The translations under genes were made by a program, and so were the position numbers. From CAINFV01 sp964409235 (lineage in GTDB: Bacteria; Chlamydiota; Chlamydiia; Chlamydiales; FEN-1388), in the NCBI GenBank assembly GCA_964409235.1, contig CAYPCN010000007.1, forward strand, positions 1 through 57,568: 57,568 nt of DNA, in the 5' to 3' direction. Shown piece by piece: positions 11,765-19,684 of this stretch. The notes below the pieces were generated by a model. The model was not told the DNA's origin. It saw nothing but the letters and a program-made list of their open reading frames with translations, and did not search any database. The first letter of the stretch is position 1; every line of letters starts with the position of its first letter.

Positions 11765-12073
11765 TTAGGTAATTGTGAAGTTTTTTTCACGACGATCTTT
11801 AGGAACGCACATAATTCGATATCCAATCGCGTCTAAAATTCGAGACAATGTGCTGATGGTAATGTTAGTTCTGACTCCAGATCGTAACCCCTGAATAATG
11901 GTGGGGGAAACACCTGCCATCGCGGCTAACTTTCGTACAGAAACGCGGTCCCCTGCCATCGCGGCGCTGACGAGCTCGGATAGAAGAAGTTCTTTATATT
12001 CTTCATCGAGAATTGTTTTTTGCTCTGTATCTTCAATGAACTTCTCGTATGTCGACTTACTTTTTTTCTTCAT
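11765..12073 (-). CDS. XRE-family antitoxin (HTH)
   Basis: A 102-aa protein with a helix-turn-helix in its second half: the stretch VRKLAAMAGVSPTIIQGLRSG is a typical XRE HTH, and the protein ends with a short basic tail. The chosen start is ATG 12073 (MKKKSKSTYEK), 17 nt inside the end of the toxin gene, which implies translational coupling. Antitoxins of this type bind and neutralise RelE/HigB-like toxins and repress their own promoter. Here the gene lies second, as in higBA-type order. Confidence 0.85.
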   Translation of the reverse strand: MKKKSKSTYEKFIEDTEQKTILDEEYKELLLSELVSAAMAGDRVSVRKLAAMAGVSPTIIQGLRSGVRTNITISTLSRILDAIGYRIMCVPKDRREKNFTIT

Positions 12074-12476
12074 AATATGCCCTTGCAACAACTCTCATTT
12101 CATAGCTTGCACGCGCCTTGAGCGCCCGATCCTTCTCACCCTTTGGCAACTTCTGAGATTTTTTCTCAAAAGCGTTTGTGACGATGATTTTCTTTCCCCT
12201 AAAAAAGAAGCAAAGATATCGATCGGGCTGCGGCTTAAATGCGTACATTCCATCGCCCTCATTTCGAAATTTTGTTTCGTCATAGATCTTGCCGTGCTCT
12301 CCCATGAGCCGAAAGAGGGTAAGCGCTTTGCGTTGCATGTCTTTGGGCTGCGCCAAAAAATATTCAAGAGACTGACTGACGCCCTTTTCGTTGTAAAACC
12401 ATTCAATCGTGAACTCTCTGCCCTCGTAAGCGACATATTCCGTTATGCATGTCCTGGAGTCATACTTCGTTGTTAC
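12057..12476 (-). CDS. RelE/HigB (Gp49)-like toxin, start uncertain
   Basis: The open frame has 139 codons between the stops. It contains the family-like run YEGREFTIEWFYNEKG, then LFRLMGEHG, KFRNEGDGMYAFKPQ, RYLCFFFRGKKIIVTNAF and KLPKGEKDRAL, typical of RelE/HigB mRNA interferases with an XRE partner. The first in-frame ATG (12356) would delete about 40 conserved N-terminal residues. A suitable ATG exists at 12450 but is one base out of frame with the conserved sequence. Either a non-standard start (for example ATT or ATA near 12405-12446) is used, or a 1-nt frameshift has disabled the toxin. Confidence 0.75.
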   Translation of the reverse strand, partial: VTTKYDSRTCITEYVAYEGREFTIEWFYNEKGVSQSLEYFLAQPKDMQRKALTLFRLMGEHGKIYDETKFRNEGDGMYAFKPQPDRYLCFFFRGKKIIVTNAFEKKSQKLPKGEKDRALKARASYEMRVVARAYYEEKK

Positions 12477-12530
12477 CTATAGTGTACCGGTTGTGTGGTA
12501 CAAAACCAATGGATTCTTGCGAGCATGTGC

Positions 12531-12606
12531 TTTTCGGCCCGCCAGCCCTTGTCGGCACTCCCTGCCTTTCCATCGAGATTCTCTCAGCAGCACGAGCTCA
12601 TGAGGA
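12531..12606 (+). repeat. Direct repeat, right copy (76 bp)
   Basis: Second copy of the pfp 3' segment (see 11570-11645), with one mismatch. Its right edge includes the stop codon of oppF on the opposite strand. Confidence 0.95.
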
Positions 12607-12664
12607 GGAGAGTGACCGAAGTAGCGGTACAACAGAATCCGGGAAGTGGCAAGCGACGGTGTGA
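12531..12664 (+). pseudogene. Orphaned pfp C-terminus
   Basis: In the pfp reading frame this stretch encodes FGPPALVGTPCLSIEILS, then continues past the repeat as EESDRSSGTTESGKWQATV to a stop at 12664. It has no start of its own. It is probably the original 3' end of pfp, cut off when the toxin-antitoxin segment was inserted with a 76-bp duplication. The alternative is that the repeat was copied the other way. The tail overlaps the oppF 3' end on the other strand. Confidence 0.6.
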
Positions 12665-13581
12665 GAAGGGGAGACGGGATGGAGCACAGGCTCTTCCTGT
12701 CGGCAGACCTCTTTCGCAAATGGACAGCGATGTGCAAAAGGACATCCTAGGCCTGTGGGAGAGGCAACGCTTCGCGCAGGGAAGAAGATCGACTGTCGGC
12801 CCCGCTCGATGCGGGGATCGGCCACAGGAATACACGAGAGCAAAGAAACAGTATACGGATGACAAGGATGATGATACAGCTCATCGACAGTGGCAAACTC
12901 GACGATCACTCCGCGGTACATCACAGCCACCTTCGAGGCAATGGCACCTAATGTCGACAGGTCATGCGTGATGAATAGATATCCGATTTTATTCTCCTCC
13001 TGAAGCTCCCTCAACAATGTCAGCACGGACTTTCTCAGGGCGGCGTCAAGAGAGGACAGAGGCTCGTCGAGGACAATAAGCCTGGGGGAGAGCAGCAACG
13101 CCCGAGCGATCGCCAGCCGTTGCTTCTGTCCCCCCGATAGCTCATAGGGAAATCGGTGTTTCAGCCCACTGTGGAGCTGCACCTTCTCCAGTACCCTGTC
13201 AATCCTATCATCGCGCTCTGCTCTCGAGATTTCAGGAAAATGCGTTGTAAAGACCTCGTGTAAATGCCAGATGGCGTTTCGTCGAGGGTTTAAACTGGCG
13301 TCAGGGTCTTGAAAGATGAGCTGCATGTGGCGCCGTAACTTGCGTAATGACTTCGAACTCGTGGCCCCCATATGCACATTCTGGAAGAACACTCTGCCCG
13401 AGGTCACGGGCTCTAACATTAGCAGCGCTTTGGCAAGAGTCGACTTTCCACTCCCGCTTTCGCCGACAATGCCGACCGTCTCTCCATACAGCCCTCGCAG
13501 GCTGACGTTGTGCACAGCGCATACGCGCTTGCCAGCAGTGTCGAAATGTACGGATACACGGTCTAACTCAAAAAGATGCAT
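12598..13581 (-). CDS. oppF: Oligopeptide ABC transporter ATP-binding protein OppF
   Basis: The 327-aa ATPase subunit of a peptide/nickel-type ABC importer has Walker A GESGSGKSTLAK, signature LSGGQKQR, Walker B LIVLDEPLSSLD and the H-loop THDLS. A C-terminal oligopeptide-transporter extension (about 70 residues) carries the C-rich segment CPFAHRCPFAKEVC, known to bind an Fe-S cluster or metal in some homologues. It starts 9 nt after oppD and is the last gene of the leftward operon. Its final codons lie in the right copy of the 76-bp repeat, so the C-terminus may have been affected by that rearrangement. Confidence 0.92.
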   Translation of the reverse strand: MHLFELDRVSVHFDTAGKRVCAVHNVSLRGLYGETVGIVGESGSGKSTLAKALLMLEPVTSGRVFFQNVHMGATSSKSLRKLRRHMQLIFQDPDASLNPRRNAIWHLHEVFTTHFPEISRAERDDRIDRVLEKVQLHSGLKHRFPYELSGGQKQRLAIARALLLSPRLIVLDEPLSSLDAALRKSVLTLLRELQEENKIGYLFITHDLSTLGAIASKVAVMYRGVIVEFATVDELYHHPCHPYTVSLLSCIPVADPRIERGRQSIFFPARSVASPTGLGCPFAHRCPFAKEVCRQEEPVLHPVSPSHTVACHFPDSVVPLLRSLSSS

Positions 13582-13590
13582 CGGTACCCT

Positions 13591-14397
13591 CTATACCGCT
13601 GAGGCTATGAGCGTGGGGTGGCAGAGGAGTGAGTCGAGGAGGGTTTTGGTATATTCGCTTTCTGGGTGGTAGAAAATATGATCGACGGTCCCTGTTTCAA
13701 GAGTCCGTCCGTGCCTGAGAATGACGACTCTGTTGGCACAGCGGGCAACGATGCCGAGGTCGTGCGTGATAAGGAGAATGCCAAGGCTGCATTCTTTCTT
13801 GATATCTTGGAGAAGGTCGAGGATTTCAGCTTGGAGTGTGACGTCGAGAGCTGTCGTCGGCTCGTCAGCGATGAGGAGACGAGGGGAGTTCATGAGTGCC
13901 ATAGCGATGAGCACCCGCTGACGCATGCCACCACTCAGTTGATGTGGATAGGAAAGCAATGCCAAGTCCGGCTGGAGAAATCCCACGCGGCGAAGGAGAA
14001 AGAGCGCTCGTTCTTGAGCGGAAGGGATTCCCAGAGTGTCGAGCGGGGCATACGCTTCCATTAGTTGGCGGCCGATGGTCATGATTGGGTTGAGGGCGTT
14101 GAGAGGGGATTGCGGAATGTAGGCGATGCTCGTGCCTCGGAGTTTGCGTAGCGACGACTCCGACAGCAGCAGGAGGTTCTGTTCTTTCAGGAAGAGTTCT
14201 CCATGGGAGACATGGATGGAGCGAGAGGGCGGGAGACCCATGATGCATTTCGCAATCATGCTCTTGCCGGATCCCGACTCTCCGACGAGGGCGACGATCT
14301 CGTTCTCATGAACGTCGAATGAGGCGGAGTGGATGATGGTATGCCGTTCTGTACGCACGGCAAGTTGGCGCACTGCAAGGAGAGGATGGTGTGTCAT
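13591..14397 (-). CDS. oppD: Oligopeptide ABC transporter ATP-binding protein OppD
   Basis: The 268-aa ATPase has Walker A GESGSGKSMIAK, signature LSGGMRQR, Walker B LLIADEPTTALD and the switch TTALD...THDLG. It is shorter than the usual ~320-aa OppD because the C-terminal oligopeptide extension is largely missing; the protein stops soon after the PESEYTKTLLDSL segment. Its ATG overlaps the oppC stop (ATGA), showing operon coupling. It pairs with OppF on the cytoplasmic face to drive peptide uptake. Confidence 0.92.
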   Translation of the reverse strand: MTHHPLLAVRQLAVRTERHTIIHSASFDVHENEIVALVGESGSGKSMIAKCIMGLPPSRSIHVSHGELFLKEQNLLLLSESSLRKLRGTSIAYIPQSPLNALNPIMTIGRQLMEAYAPLDTLGIPSAQERALFLLRRVGFLQPDLALLSYPHQLSGGMRQRVLIAMALMNSPRLLIADEPTTALDVTLQAEILDLLQDIKKECSLGILLITHDLGIVARCANRVVILRHGRTLETGTVDHIFYHPESEYTKTLLDSLLCHPTLIASAV

Positions 14398-15221
14398 GAT
14401 GATTCGTCTCCTAGTAACCGTTGTTTAGGATCGTAAAGATCACGCAGGCTGTCCGACAGTAGCATAATGCTAAAAATAAGCAGAGAAATAAAACAGGCGG
14501 GGAAGAGTAGCCGCCATGGATAAAAGCGCATAGCGGGGATAGCATCTCCAACCATCGAGCCAAGACTTGCCGTTGGAGGCTGGATGCCGATGCCGAGAAA
14601 GCTCAAGAAGGCCTCGGTGAAAATCGCATGTGGAACGGACAGCATACACGCTGCCAGCATAGGCCCGATGATATTTGGAAGCATGTGAGCGAAGAATAAC
14701 CGTGTTGGCCCGACGCCCAGGGCATGGGCGGCCTGTATGTATTCGGCATGCCGCGCCTCTTTGACAAGCAAGCGGACGATGCGGGCCATCTGTATCCAGC
14801 CGATGCAAATCATCGACACAATAATCGGGAAGAATCCGGTGCCGACGAAGACCGAAACCAAGATGACAACGAGGAGATAGGGGAGGCTATAGATGATCTC
14901 TGCGAGACGCATTAAGGCATCGTCCAATCGCTTGTTGGCAAACCCTGCGATCGTGCCCCACAAGGTTCCTATGAACAGGTCTATTGCTGCGGCGAGCGTT
15001 CCAATGGTCAGAGATATTCGCATGCCTTGCAATGTTCTGGCGAAGACATCCCTCCCAAGCTCATCAGTTCCAAACCAGTGGCTCCAGGAAGGAGGAGTGT
15101 TTTTATCAATCAACGCGGTTCCGGCAGGATCGTAGGGGCATAGGAGAGAGCCGAAGAAAAAGAGGGCGACGAGCAGGGAAAGAAAGGAGAGGCCAAGGAC
15201 CATCTTCGTGCGGTAATTCAT
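14394..15221 (-). CDS. oppC: Oligopeptide ABC transporter permease OppC
   Basis: The 275-aa inner-membrane permease starts with a hydrophobic helix (VLGLSFLSLLVALFFFGSLL), followed by the OppC-typical HWFGTDELGRDVFAR segment. It has several membrane spans and the EAA-loop region (EYIQAAHALGVGPTRLFFAHMLPN) that contacts the ATPases. The start overlaps the oppB stop, and the 3' end overlaps oppD by four bases. Confidence 0.93.
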   Translation of the reverse strand: MNYRTKMVLGLSFLSLLVALFFFGSLLCPYDPAGTALIDKNTPPSWSHWFGTDELGRDVFARTLQGMRISLTIGTLAAAIDLFIGTLWGTIAGFANKRLDDALMRLAEIIYSLPYLLVVILVSVFVGTGFFPIIVSMICIGWIQMARIVRLLVKEARHAEYIQAAHALGVGPTRLFFAHMLPNIIGPMLAACMLSVPHAIFTEAFLSFLGIGIQPPTASLGSMVGDAIPAMRFYPWRLLFPACFISLLIFSIMLLSDSLRDLYDPKQRLLGDESS

Positions 15222-16225
15222 CGAGCGCCCTCCCTGTGCGAGAGCCTGCTATTAAAAAATACGCTGATCAGGTCGATGACAGAATGAACTGTGAAGAGGA
15301 TGAGGCTATAGAAAAGCGTAAGTCCTGCGATGACAGGGTAGTCGCGCGTCATAACGCCATTCACAAACCATTGTCCCAAGCCCGGTATCCCAAAGACGCG
15401 CTCGACGACAAAGCTTCCGACGAGCAGGTTAGCCGTTGTAGGCCCTAGATAATGGATGATGGGAAGGATAGCGTTAGGGATGACGTGGAAGAGCAGTACC
15501 TTCCACTCCGACAAGCCTTTCATGCGGGCGATGACTACGTACTCGTTTGTGAGAGTGTCGAGCACACTGGCCCTCATCATTCGTGTGATACCGCACGTGG
15601 GCCCTAATGCGAGGGCGAGAGAGGGGAGGATGGTGTGGCTGATGGTCCCCCAGCGCGCGACGGGGAAGAGGGGAATGTAGAGGGCAAAAAACAACTGGAG
15701 GATCGCCGCTACGACGAAGCTCGGCACTGAAACGCCGAGTGTTGAGGCGATCGTCGCGAAAATGTCAAAGCGGCGGTTGGCATGACAGGCTGAAAGTGTG
15801 CCAAGGGCAAGTCCAAGCGGTATAGCTATGAGAAGTGCCTGGCATCCGAGGTAGATAGAAACGGGAAATCCATTGCAGATGATTCCAACGACGCTTTCCG
15901 ATTGGTAGCGCATGGAATTGCCTAGATTGCCCTGAAAAAGCTGTTGAAGGTATCGGAAATATTGCACTGGAAGTGAGCTGTCTAACCCCCACTTGTGGCG
16001 GATGACGACCATGACCTCTTCGGGGACTCCCTGCTCTTCTTGGAATGGATCCCCAGGGATGATGTGCATCACAAAAAAGCAGACGGTGATCAGGGCAAAT
16101 AAAGAGAGTCCAAGGTTGACGATGACGCGGGCCATTCTTCGCACCGTGGCCACAAGAGGCGATCGCCTGCCTGTACCATGGCTATGAGAGAGCGAAGTAG
16201 CCAAGGGTGAGGACGATGGTTCCAT
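15218..16225 (-). CDS. oppB: Oligopeptide ABC transporter permease OppB
   Basis: Inner-membrane permease with the OppB N-terminal helix ending in FFVMHIIPGDPF and an EAA loop (EYVVIARMKGLSEWKVLLFHVIPNAILP). The chosen start is ATG 16225, which has an AAGAGG Shine-Dalgarno about 10 nt upstream. A TTG lies one codon earlier, and the family's usual start would be the ATG at 16135 (MARVIVNLG), so the N-terminus could be 30 residues shorter. This is the first gene of the operon. No substrate-binding oppA is present on either side. Confidence 0.9.
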   Translation of the reverse strand: MEPSSSPLATSLSHSHGTGRRSPLVATVRRMARVIVNLGLSLFALITVCFFVMHIIPGDPFQEEQGVPEEVMVVIRHKWGLDSSLPVQYFRYLQQLFQGNLGNSMRYQSESVVGIICNGFPVSIYLGCQALLIAIPLGLALGTLSACHANRRFDIFATIASTLGVSVPSFVVAAILQLFFALYIPLFPVARWGTISHTILPSLALALGPTCGITRMMRASVLDTLTNEYVVIARMKGLSEWKVLLFHVIPNAILPIIHYLGPTTANLLVGSFVVERVFGIPGLGQWFVNGVMTRDYPVIAGLTLFYSLILFTVHSVIDLISVFFNSRLSHREGAR

Positions 16226-16380
16226 CAATAGAGGCCTCTTTCACAAGAAAAATATCTTTTGTCGAGGGAATTATAGTGCTGCTCTCCTCATTTTTCTGGC
16301 AATGGAGATCTCAGGTGCGCAAATACCCAGCTGTCATATACCATGCTAATTTCTGAAAGGAATGCGAAGGGAGTTTTCAT
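16226..16380. promoter_or_regulatory. Divergent promoter region oppB / ssb
   Basis: These 155 bp separate the start of the leftward opp operon from rightward ssb, so both promoters must lie here or the opp promoter must extend into ssb. A Shine-Dalgarno GAAGGGAG lies about 8 nt before the ssb ATG. No convincing -35/-10 boxes were picked out by eye. Confidence 0.4.
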
Positions 16381-16848
16381 ATGATTATCGTGCAAGTTGC
16401 TGGCCATCTCGGGTCAGATCCCGAGGTGCGATTTACGCCATCCAATCAAAAAGTGACGACGTTTCGCGTAGCGACGAATATCAAGCGCGGAGACAAAGAG
16501 AAGACCGTATGGTGGAGAATCACGTGTTGGGGAGATCGGTTTGACAAGCGCCTTGCGTATCTTAGAAAGGGCAGCGCAGTCATCGTCATTGGCGAACTAG
16601 GAATCCCCGAGATCTATACGGATAAATCCGGGAATCAGCAAATCTCCCTCGAGATCACCGCAGAAATTGTGAACTTCAGCCCCTTTGGCAAAGGAACGAG
16701 ATCTTCAGAGAGCACCGCACAAGGTGCCGACGCCGTGGAAGTAGGGGCATCCTCGACCCCCATGCAGCAGGCTCCGTCATATGCCCCAATGGGCGTCATG
16801 CCAGGTGCGGGGCAGGCCAACTTTGCCGAAGACGATATTCCGTTTTAA
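16381..16848 (+). CDS. ssb: Single-stranded DNA-binding protein
   Basis: The 155-aa SSB coats single-stranded DNA in replication and repair. It has an N-terminal OB fold (VAGHLGSDPEVRFTPSNQKV, WWRITCWGDRF, LRKGSAVIVIGEL), a disordered linker with Ser/Ala/Met/Pro, and the invariant acidic tip EDDIPF that recruits partner proteins. Adjacency to pepA is the arrangement seen in Chlamydia. Confidence 0.96.
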   Translation: MIIVQVAGHLGSDPEVRFTPSNQKVTTFRVATNIKRGDKEKTVWWRITCWGDRFDKRLAYLRKGSAVIVIGELGIPEIYTDKSGNQQISLEITAEIVNFSPFGKGTRSSESTAQGADAVEVGASSTPMQQAPSYAPMGVMPGAGQANFAEDDIPF

Positions 16849-16915
16849 TCGAGTGTGTTGGCGATACACCAGAGGCGAATCGCCCTAGCTTTACCCCTTC
16901 ATTGGTATCCGTACG

Positions 16916-18421
16916 ATGAAATGCACTTCTTTTTCTTCTTTAGAGAGGCGTCCCCAGTCCGACGCCTGTATTCTTCCCTTTGCAAAGGATGACAGCCAGA
17001 AGATCATCCCTCTTTTCGAGGATGGCATGCTCGTTCGAGCGTGCCATCATATGCTCGAGACAAAAGATTTCTCAGCGAAAGAGGGGGAGACCGTCATTCT
17101 CTATCCCGACCCCGCGATAGAAAAACGCCTTGTTGTGGTAGGGTGCGGGGAAGAAAAGAAGCTTTCCTCTGATAGCTTGAGGACGAGCTTTGCCAAGGCG
17201 TTTTCATTGTTGGCCCCGCGGCAAGTGGCATCGGCTTCGATGGTTCCCCCTACTGTTGAAAACGTTCCCGCTCAGGCCGCTCTCAAGGCTTGTCTCGAAG
17301 GTGTGTTCTTTGGTACGTATGCCTTTCGAGAATACTATGTGTCAAAGCAAGCAGAGCCTTTCACTGCTCTCATGGATCTCTCCATCTTTTCTCGAACGCC
17401 GCATATGATCTCCGACGTTGTAGAGGAGGTTCAGCATGTGATGGAAGCCGTTTCCTTGGCGCGAGACTTAGTCAACAGAAATGCCGATGAAATCACGCCG
17501 GACGGCTTTGCGGCTGTAGCAACATCTCTTGCCGATCAGGATCTTCGCATCACTGTCCATGGCAAGGAATGGATAGAGCACGAGCGCATGCAGCTCCTGC
17601 TTGCCGTTGGCCGTGGTGCCCACTATGAGCCTCGGTTTGTCGTTGCTGAGTGGAAAGGAGCTCCGGGCGACGCCGACACAACGGTGTTTGTTGGCAAGGG
17701 CATTACCTTTGACACCGGCGGGCTGAATCTGAAGACCGAAGGCCATATGCAGGCCATGAAAGGAGATATGGCAGGTGCTGCCGCCGTCCTTGCGACGATG
17801 AAGGCAGTGCGCGATCTGCGCCTGCCCCTCAATGTCACGGGCGTGATGCCATTATGTGAGAATAGCATTGGCGAAAAGGCGTATAAGCCTGGAGATGTCT
17901 ATACAGCCCGCTCAGGGAAGACAGTAGAGATTGGGAACACCGATGCCGAAGGTCGGCTCATCCTGGCCGATGCTCTTGACTATGCGGTTCACGAGTGTTC
18001 TCCTTCGCGAATCATTGATGTGGCTACGCTGACGGGCGCGGCGGAAGTTGCTCTTGGCAGCGATATATCAGCGCTCTTCTCAAACACCGATGCTCTTTCC
18101 TTCCTTCTTGAACGGGCGTCTCAGCATGGAGGGGATCCTCTTTGGCGCCTTCCTCTCTATCTTCCATACGAACAGCTCCTTGATTCTGATATCGCAGACT
18201 GCAAGAATCTCGCCTCGCGCGCTGGTGGAGCGGTGAATGCAGCGATCTTCCTCAATGGCTTTATCGGCACGATTCCATGGGCTCACCTGGACATAGCGGG
18301 GACAGCGTTTTTGAAAGATCCTTGGCGATACTACGGAAAAGGGGCGACAGGAGTGCCTGTGCGAACACTTGTGACTTTTCTTCAGTCGTTGATTTCGGGA
18401 GGATATCCCCCTCCTAGATGA
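16916..18421 (+). CDS. pepA: Leucyl aminopeptidase (M17)
   Basis: The 501-aa cytosolic aminopeptidase belongs to the two-metal M17 family. Motifs are VGKGITFDTGGLNLK (metal-binding Lys/Asp), MKGDMAGAAAV, the family signature NTDAEGRLILADAL and the C-terminal GTAFL...GATGVPVRTL. Length and domain order are normal. The stop codon and final prolines lie inside the terminator hairpin. The 3' ~90 bp of this gene has been copied twice downstream at about 19028-19118 and 19726-19790 as part of the duplicated NTF2-like units. Confidence 0.96.
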   Translation: MKCTSFSSLERRPQSDACILPFAKDDSQKIIPLFEDGMLVRACHHMLETKDFSAKEGETVILYPDPAIEKRLVVVGCGEEKKLSSDSLRTSFAKAFSLLAPRQVASASMVPPTVENVPAQAALKACLEGVFFGTYAFREYYVSKQAEPFTALMDLSIFSRTPHMISDVVEEVQHVMEAVSLARDLVNRNADEITPDGFAAVATSLADQDLRITVHGKEWIEHERMQLLLAVGRGAHYEPRFVVAEWKGAPGDADTTVFVGKGITFDTGGLNLKTEGHMQAMKGDMAGAAAVLATMKAVRDLRLPLNVTGVMPLCENSIGEKAYKPGDVYTARSGKTVEIGNTDAEGRLILADALDYAVHECSPSRIIDVATLTGAAEVALGSDISALFSNTDALSFLLERASQHGGDPLWRLPLYLPYEQLLDSDIADCKNLASRAGGAVNAAIFLNGFIGTIPWAHLDIAGTAFLKDPWRYYGKGATGVPVRTLVTFLQSLISGGYPPPR

Positions 18422-18435
18422 AGAGGGGGCGTTTT
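18407..18435 (+). terminator. pepA terminator hairpin
   Basis: Stem CCCCCTC/GAGGGGG (18407-18413 with 18423-18429) is followed by CGTTTT. The pepA stop codon (18419-18421) lies in the loop. It faces the converging NTF2-like gene that ends at 18449. Confidence 0.7.
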
Positions 18436-18448
18436 CATACGATGGCGA

Positions 18449-18883
18449 TTATTCGAGATCAGGAGTGAGATTCGCGTGTGCCACCAGCTTCCACTTACCT
18501 TCTACCTTCTCAAAAATCGTGAGACGAGGCGTTGGTGTATCAAACTCTTCATCAATTCCTTTTTGCGCAAAATACGAGATGATGTAGACGTTGTGTTCTC
18601 TCGTGATCCTAATGTCTGTTAGTGTGTACGAGGTGAAGGTGAGGCCTGCGATCAGCTGCAGCTCGCCTTTTCTGTTGAGAGCCCTGAACGAGTGGACAGA
18701 TTGAAACTTTGGACTGGTGTATCTTTTGATGAGATTGGTGTTTCTATCGCGCATGTCATTCCAGAACCTGCGCAACAGCTTCTCCCCCTTTGAATGGGTT
18801 GCTTTTTCACACTCTATTTTTGAGCAGTCAGCAAACATGACCGCTGGCAATAGCATCAGGACGCAAAGAACATGTTTTAACAT
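18449..18883 (-). CDS. Secreted NTF2-like protein, copy 1
   Basis: A 144-aa protein with a signal peptide (MLKHVLCVLMLLPAVMFADCSK, likely cleaved after AVMFA) and a compact domain. The pattern is FWNDMRDRNTNLIKRY near the start and LTIFEKVEGKWKLVAHANL at the end, as in NTF2-like/SnoaL/DUF4440 folds, where a cone-shaped barrel holds a ligand or active site. One of three paralogues transcribed leftward toward pepA. The exact function is unknown. It is exported past the inner membrane and has a Cys pair (CSKIEC) at the mature N-terminus that could form a disulfide. Confidence 0.8.
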   Translation of the reverse strand: MLKHVLCVLMLLPAVMFADCSKIECEKATHSKGEKLLRRFWNDMRDRNTNLIKRYTSPKFQSVHSFRALNRKGELQLIAGLTFTSYTLTDIRITREHNVYIISYFAQKGIDEEFDTPTPRLTIFEKVEGKWKLVAHANLTPDLE

Positions 18884-18983
18884 ACGGACACCTCCAAAAT
18901 GTAAACAGACACCAAAAAATATGTGCTAAGTCCATGGTTGCAGGCTAGCGGTACGATGCAATTTTTTTCTAGAAAGAAAATAG

Positions 18984-19118
18984 TGTGAATATCTCACCTC
19001 CCTTTCAGGCAGTTGTCAAAGTTGGGATTATGGAAAAGGAGCGACGGGAGTGGCTGTGCGAACACTCGTGACTTTTCTTTAGTCGTTGATTTCGAGGGGA
19101 ATCCCCCTCCTAGATGAG
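18984..19118 (+). pseudogene. sod-head remnant joined to pepA-tail remnant (junction 1)
   Basis: Positions 18984-19006 match the first codons of sod (around TATCTC.CCTCCC). From 19028 on the sequence matches the last ~90 bp of pepA with substitutions (GGAAAAGGAGCGACGGGAGTGGC). It includes an in-frame stop (TAG in place of CAG, about 19081). It is non-functional and records a duplication breakpoint. Confidence 0.75.
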
Positions 19119-19128
19119 GAGGGGCGTT
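19104..19128 (+). terminator. Duplicated terminator hairpin 2
   Basis: Stem CCCCTCC/GGAGGGG (19104-19110 with 19118-19124), then CGTTTT. Copy of the pepA terminator in duplication unit 2, now facing only the NTF2-like gene ending at 19141. Confidence 0.6.
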
Positions 19129-19140
19129 TTCGTACGATGG

Positions 19141-19584
19141 CTATAGTATTGGCCACGTGAGATTCGCGTGTGCCACCAGCTTCCAGTCGCCGTCTACCTT
19201 CTCAAAAATCGTGAGACGAGGCATCTCTTCCATACAGGGGGAACCCTGAATTGTCTCACTGACTTTTGCCCAATACGAAATGATATAGACATTGTGTTCT
19301 TTCTTGATTTTGATTCTTGATAGTTCGTACTCATTGAATCCGAGATGAGAGATTAACTCCAGCTCGCATTTTCTATTGAAAGCTCCGAACCAGTGGACAG
19401 ATTGAAACTTCGGACTAGTGTACCTTTTGATGAGGTCGGTGTTTTTATCTCGCATGTCATTCCAGAACCTGCGCAACAACCTCTCTCCCTTTGAGCGGGT
19501 TCCCTTTTCGCAGTCTACTTTTGAGCAGTCAGCAAACATGACAGCAGGCAATAGCATCAGGACACAAAGAACATGTTTTAGCAT
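19141..19584 (-). CDS. Secreted NTF2-like protein, copy 2
   Basis: A 147-aa paralogue of the 18449-18883 product with the same signal peptide (MLKHVLCVLMLLPAVMFADCSK) and core (RRFWNDMRDKNTDLIKRYTSPKFQSVH). The start is set at ATG 19584, by alignment with the other copies and a nearby GGAGGTGT; an upstream ATG at 19635 would spoil the signal peptide. It differs mostly in the middle (FNEYELSRIKIKKEHNVYIISYW) and carries a small insertion with Cys (QGSPCMEEMPRLTIF). Its promoter lies in duplicated DNA upstream. Confidence 0.8.
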   Translation of the reverse strand: MLKHVLCVLMLLPAVMFADCSKVDCEKGTRSKGERLLRRFWNDMRDKNTDLIKRYTSPKFQSVHWFGAFNRKCELELISHLGFNEYELSRIKIKKEHNVYIISYWAKVSETIQGSPCMEEMPRLTIFEKVDGDWKLVAHANLTWPIL

Positions 19585-19684
19585 ACTCACACCTCCAAAA
19601 CGTAAACGAATACAAAAAATGTGTACTAGGTCCATAGATGCAGGTTATCGATACGATGCAATTTTTTTCTAGAAGGAAAATACT

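Noticed and set aside
11243..11836. 197-aa open frame overlapping the pfp 3' end
   Set aside because: Out of frame with pfp and without any recognisable motif; the pfp frame carries all family signatures.
12495..12971. 158-aa open frame on + strand
   Set aside because: Antisense to oppF with no family features; its first part is the repeat in another frame.
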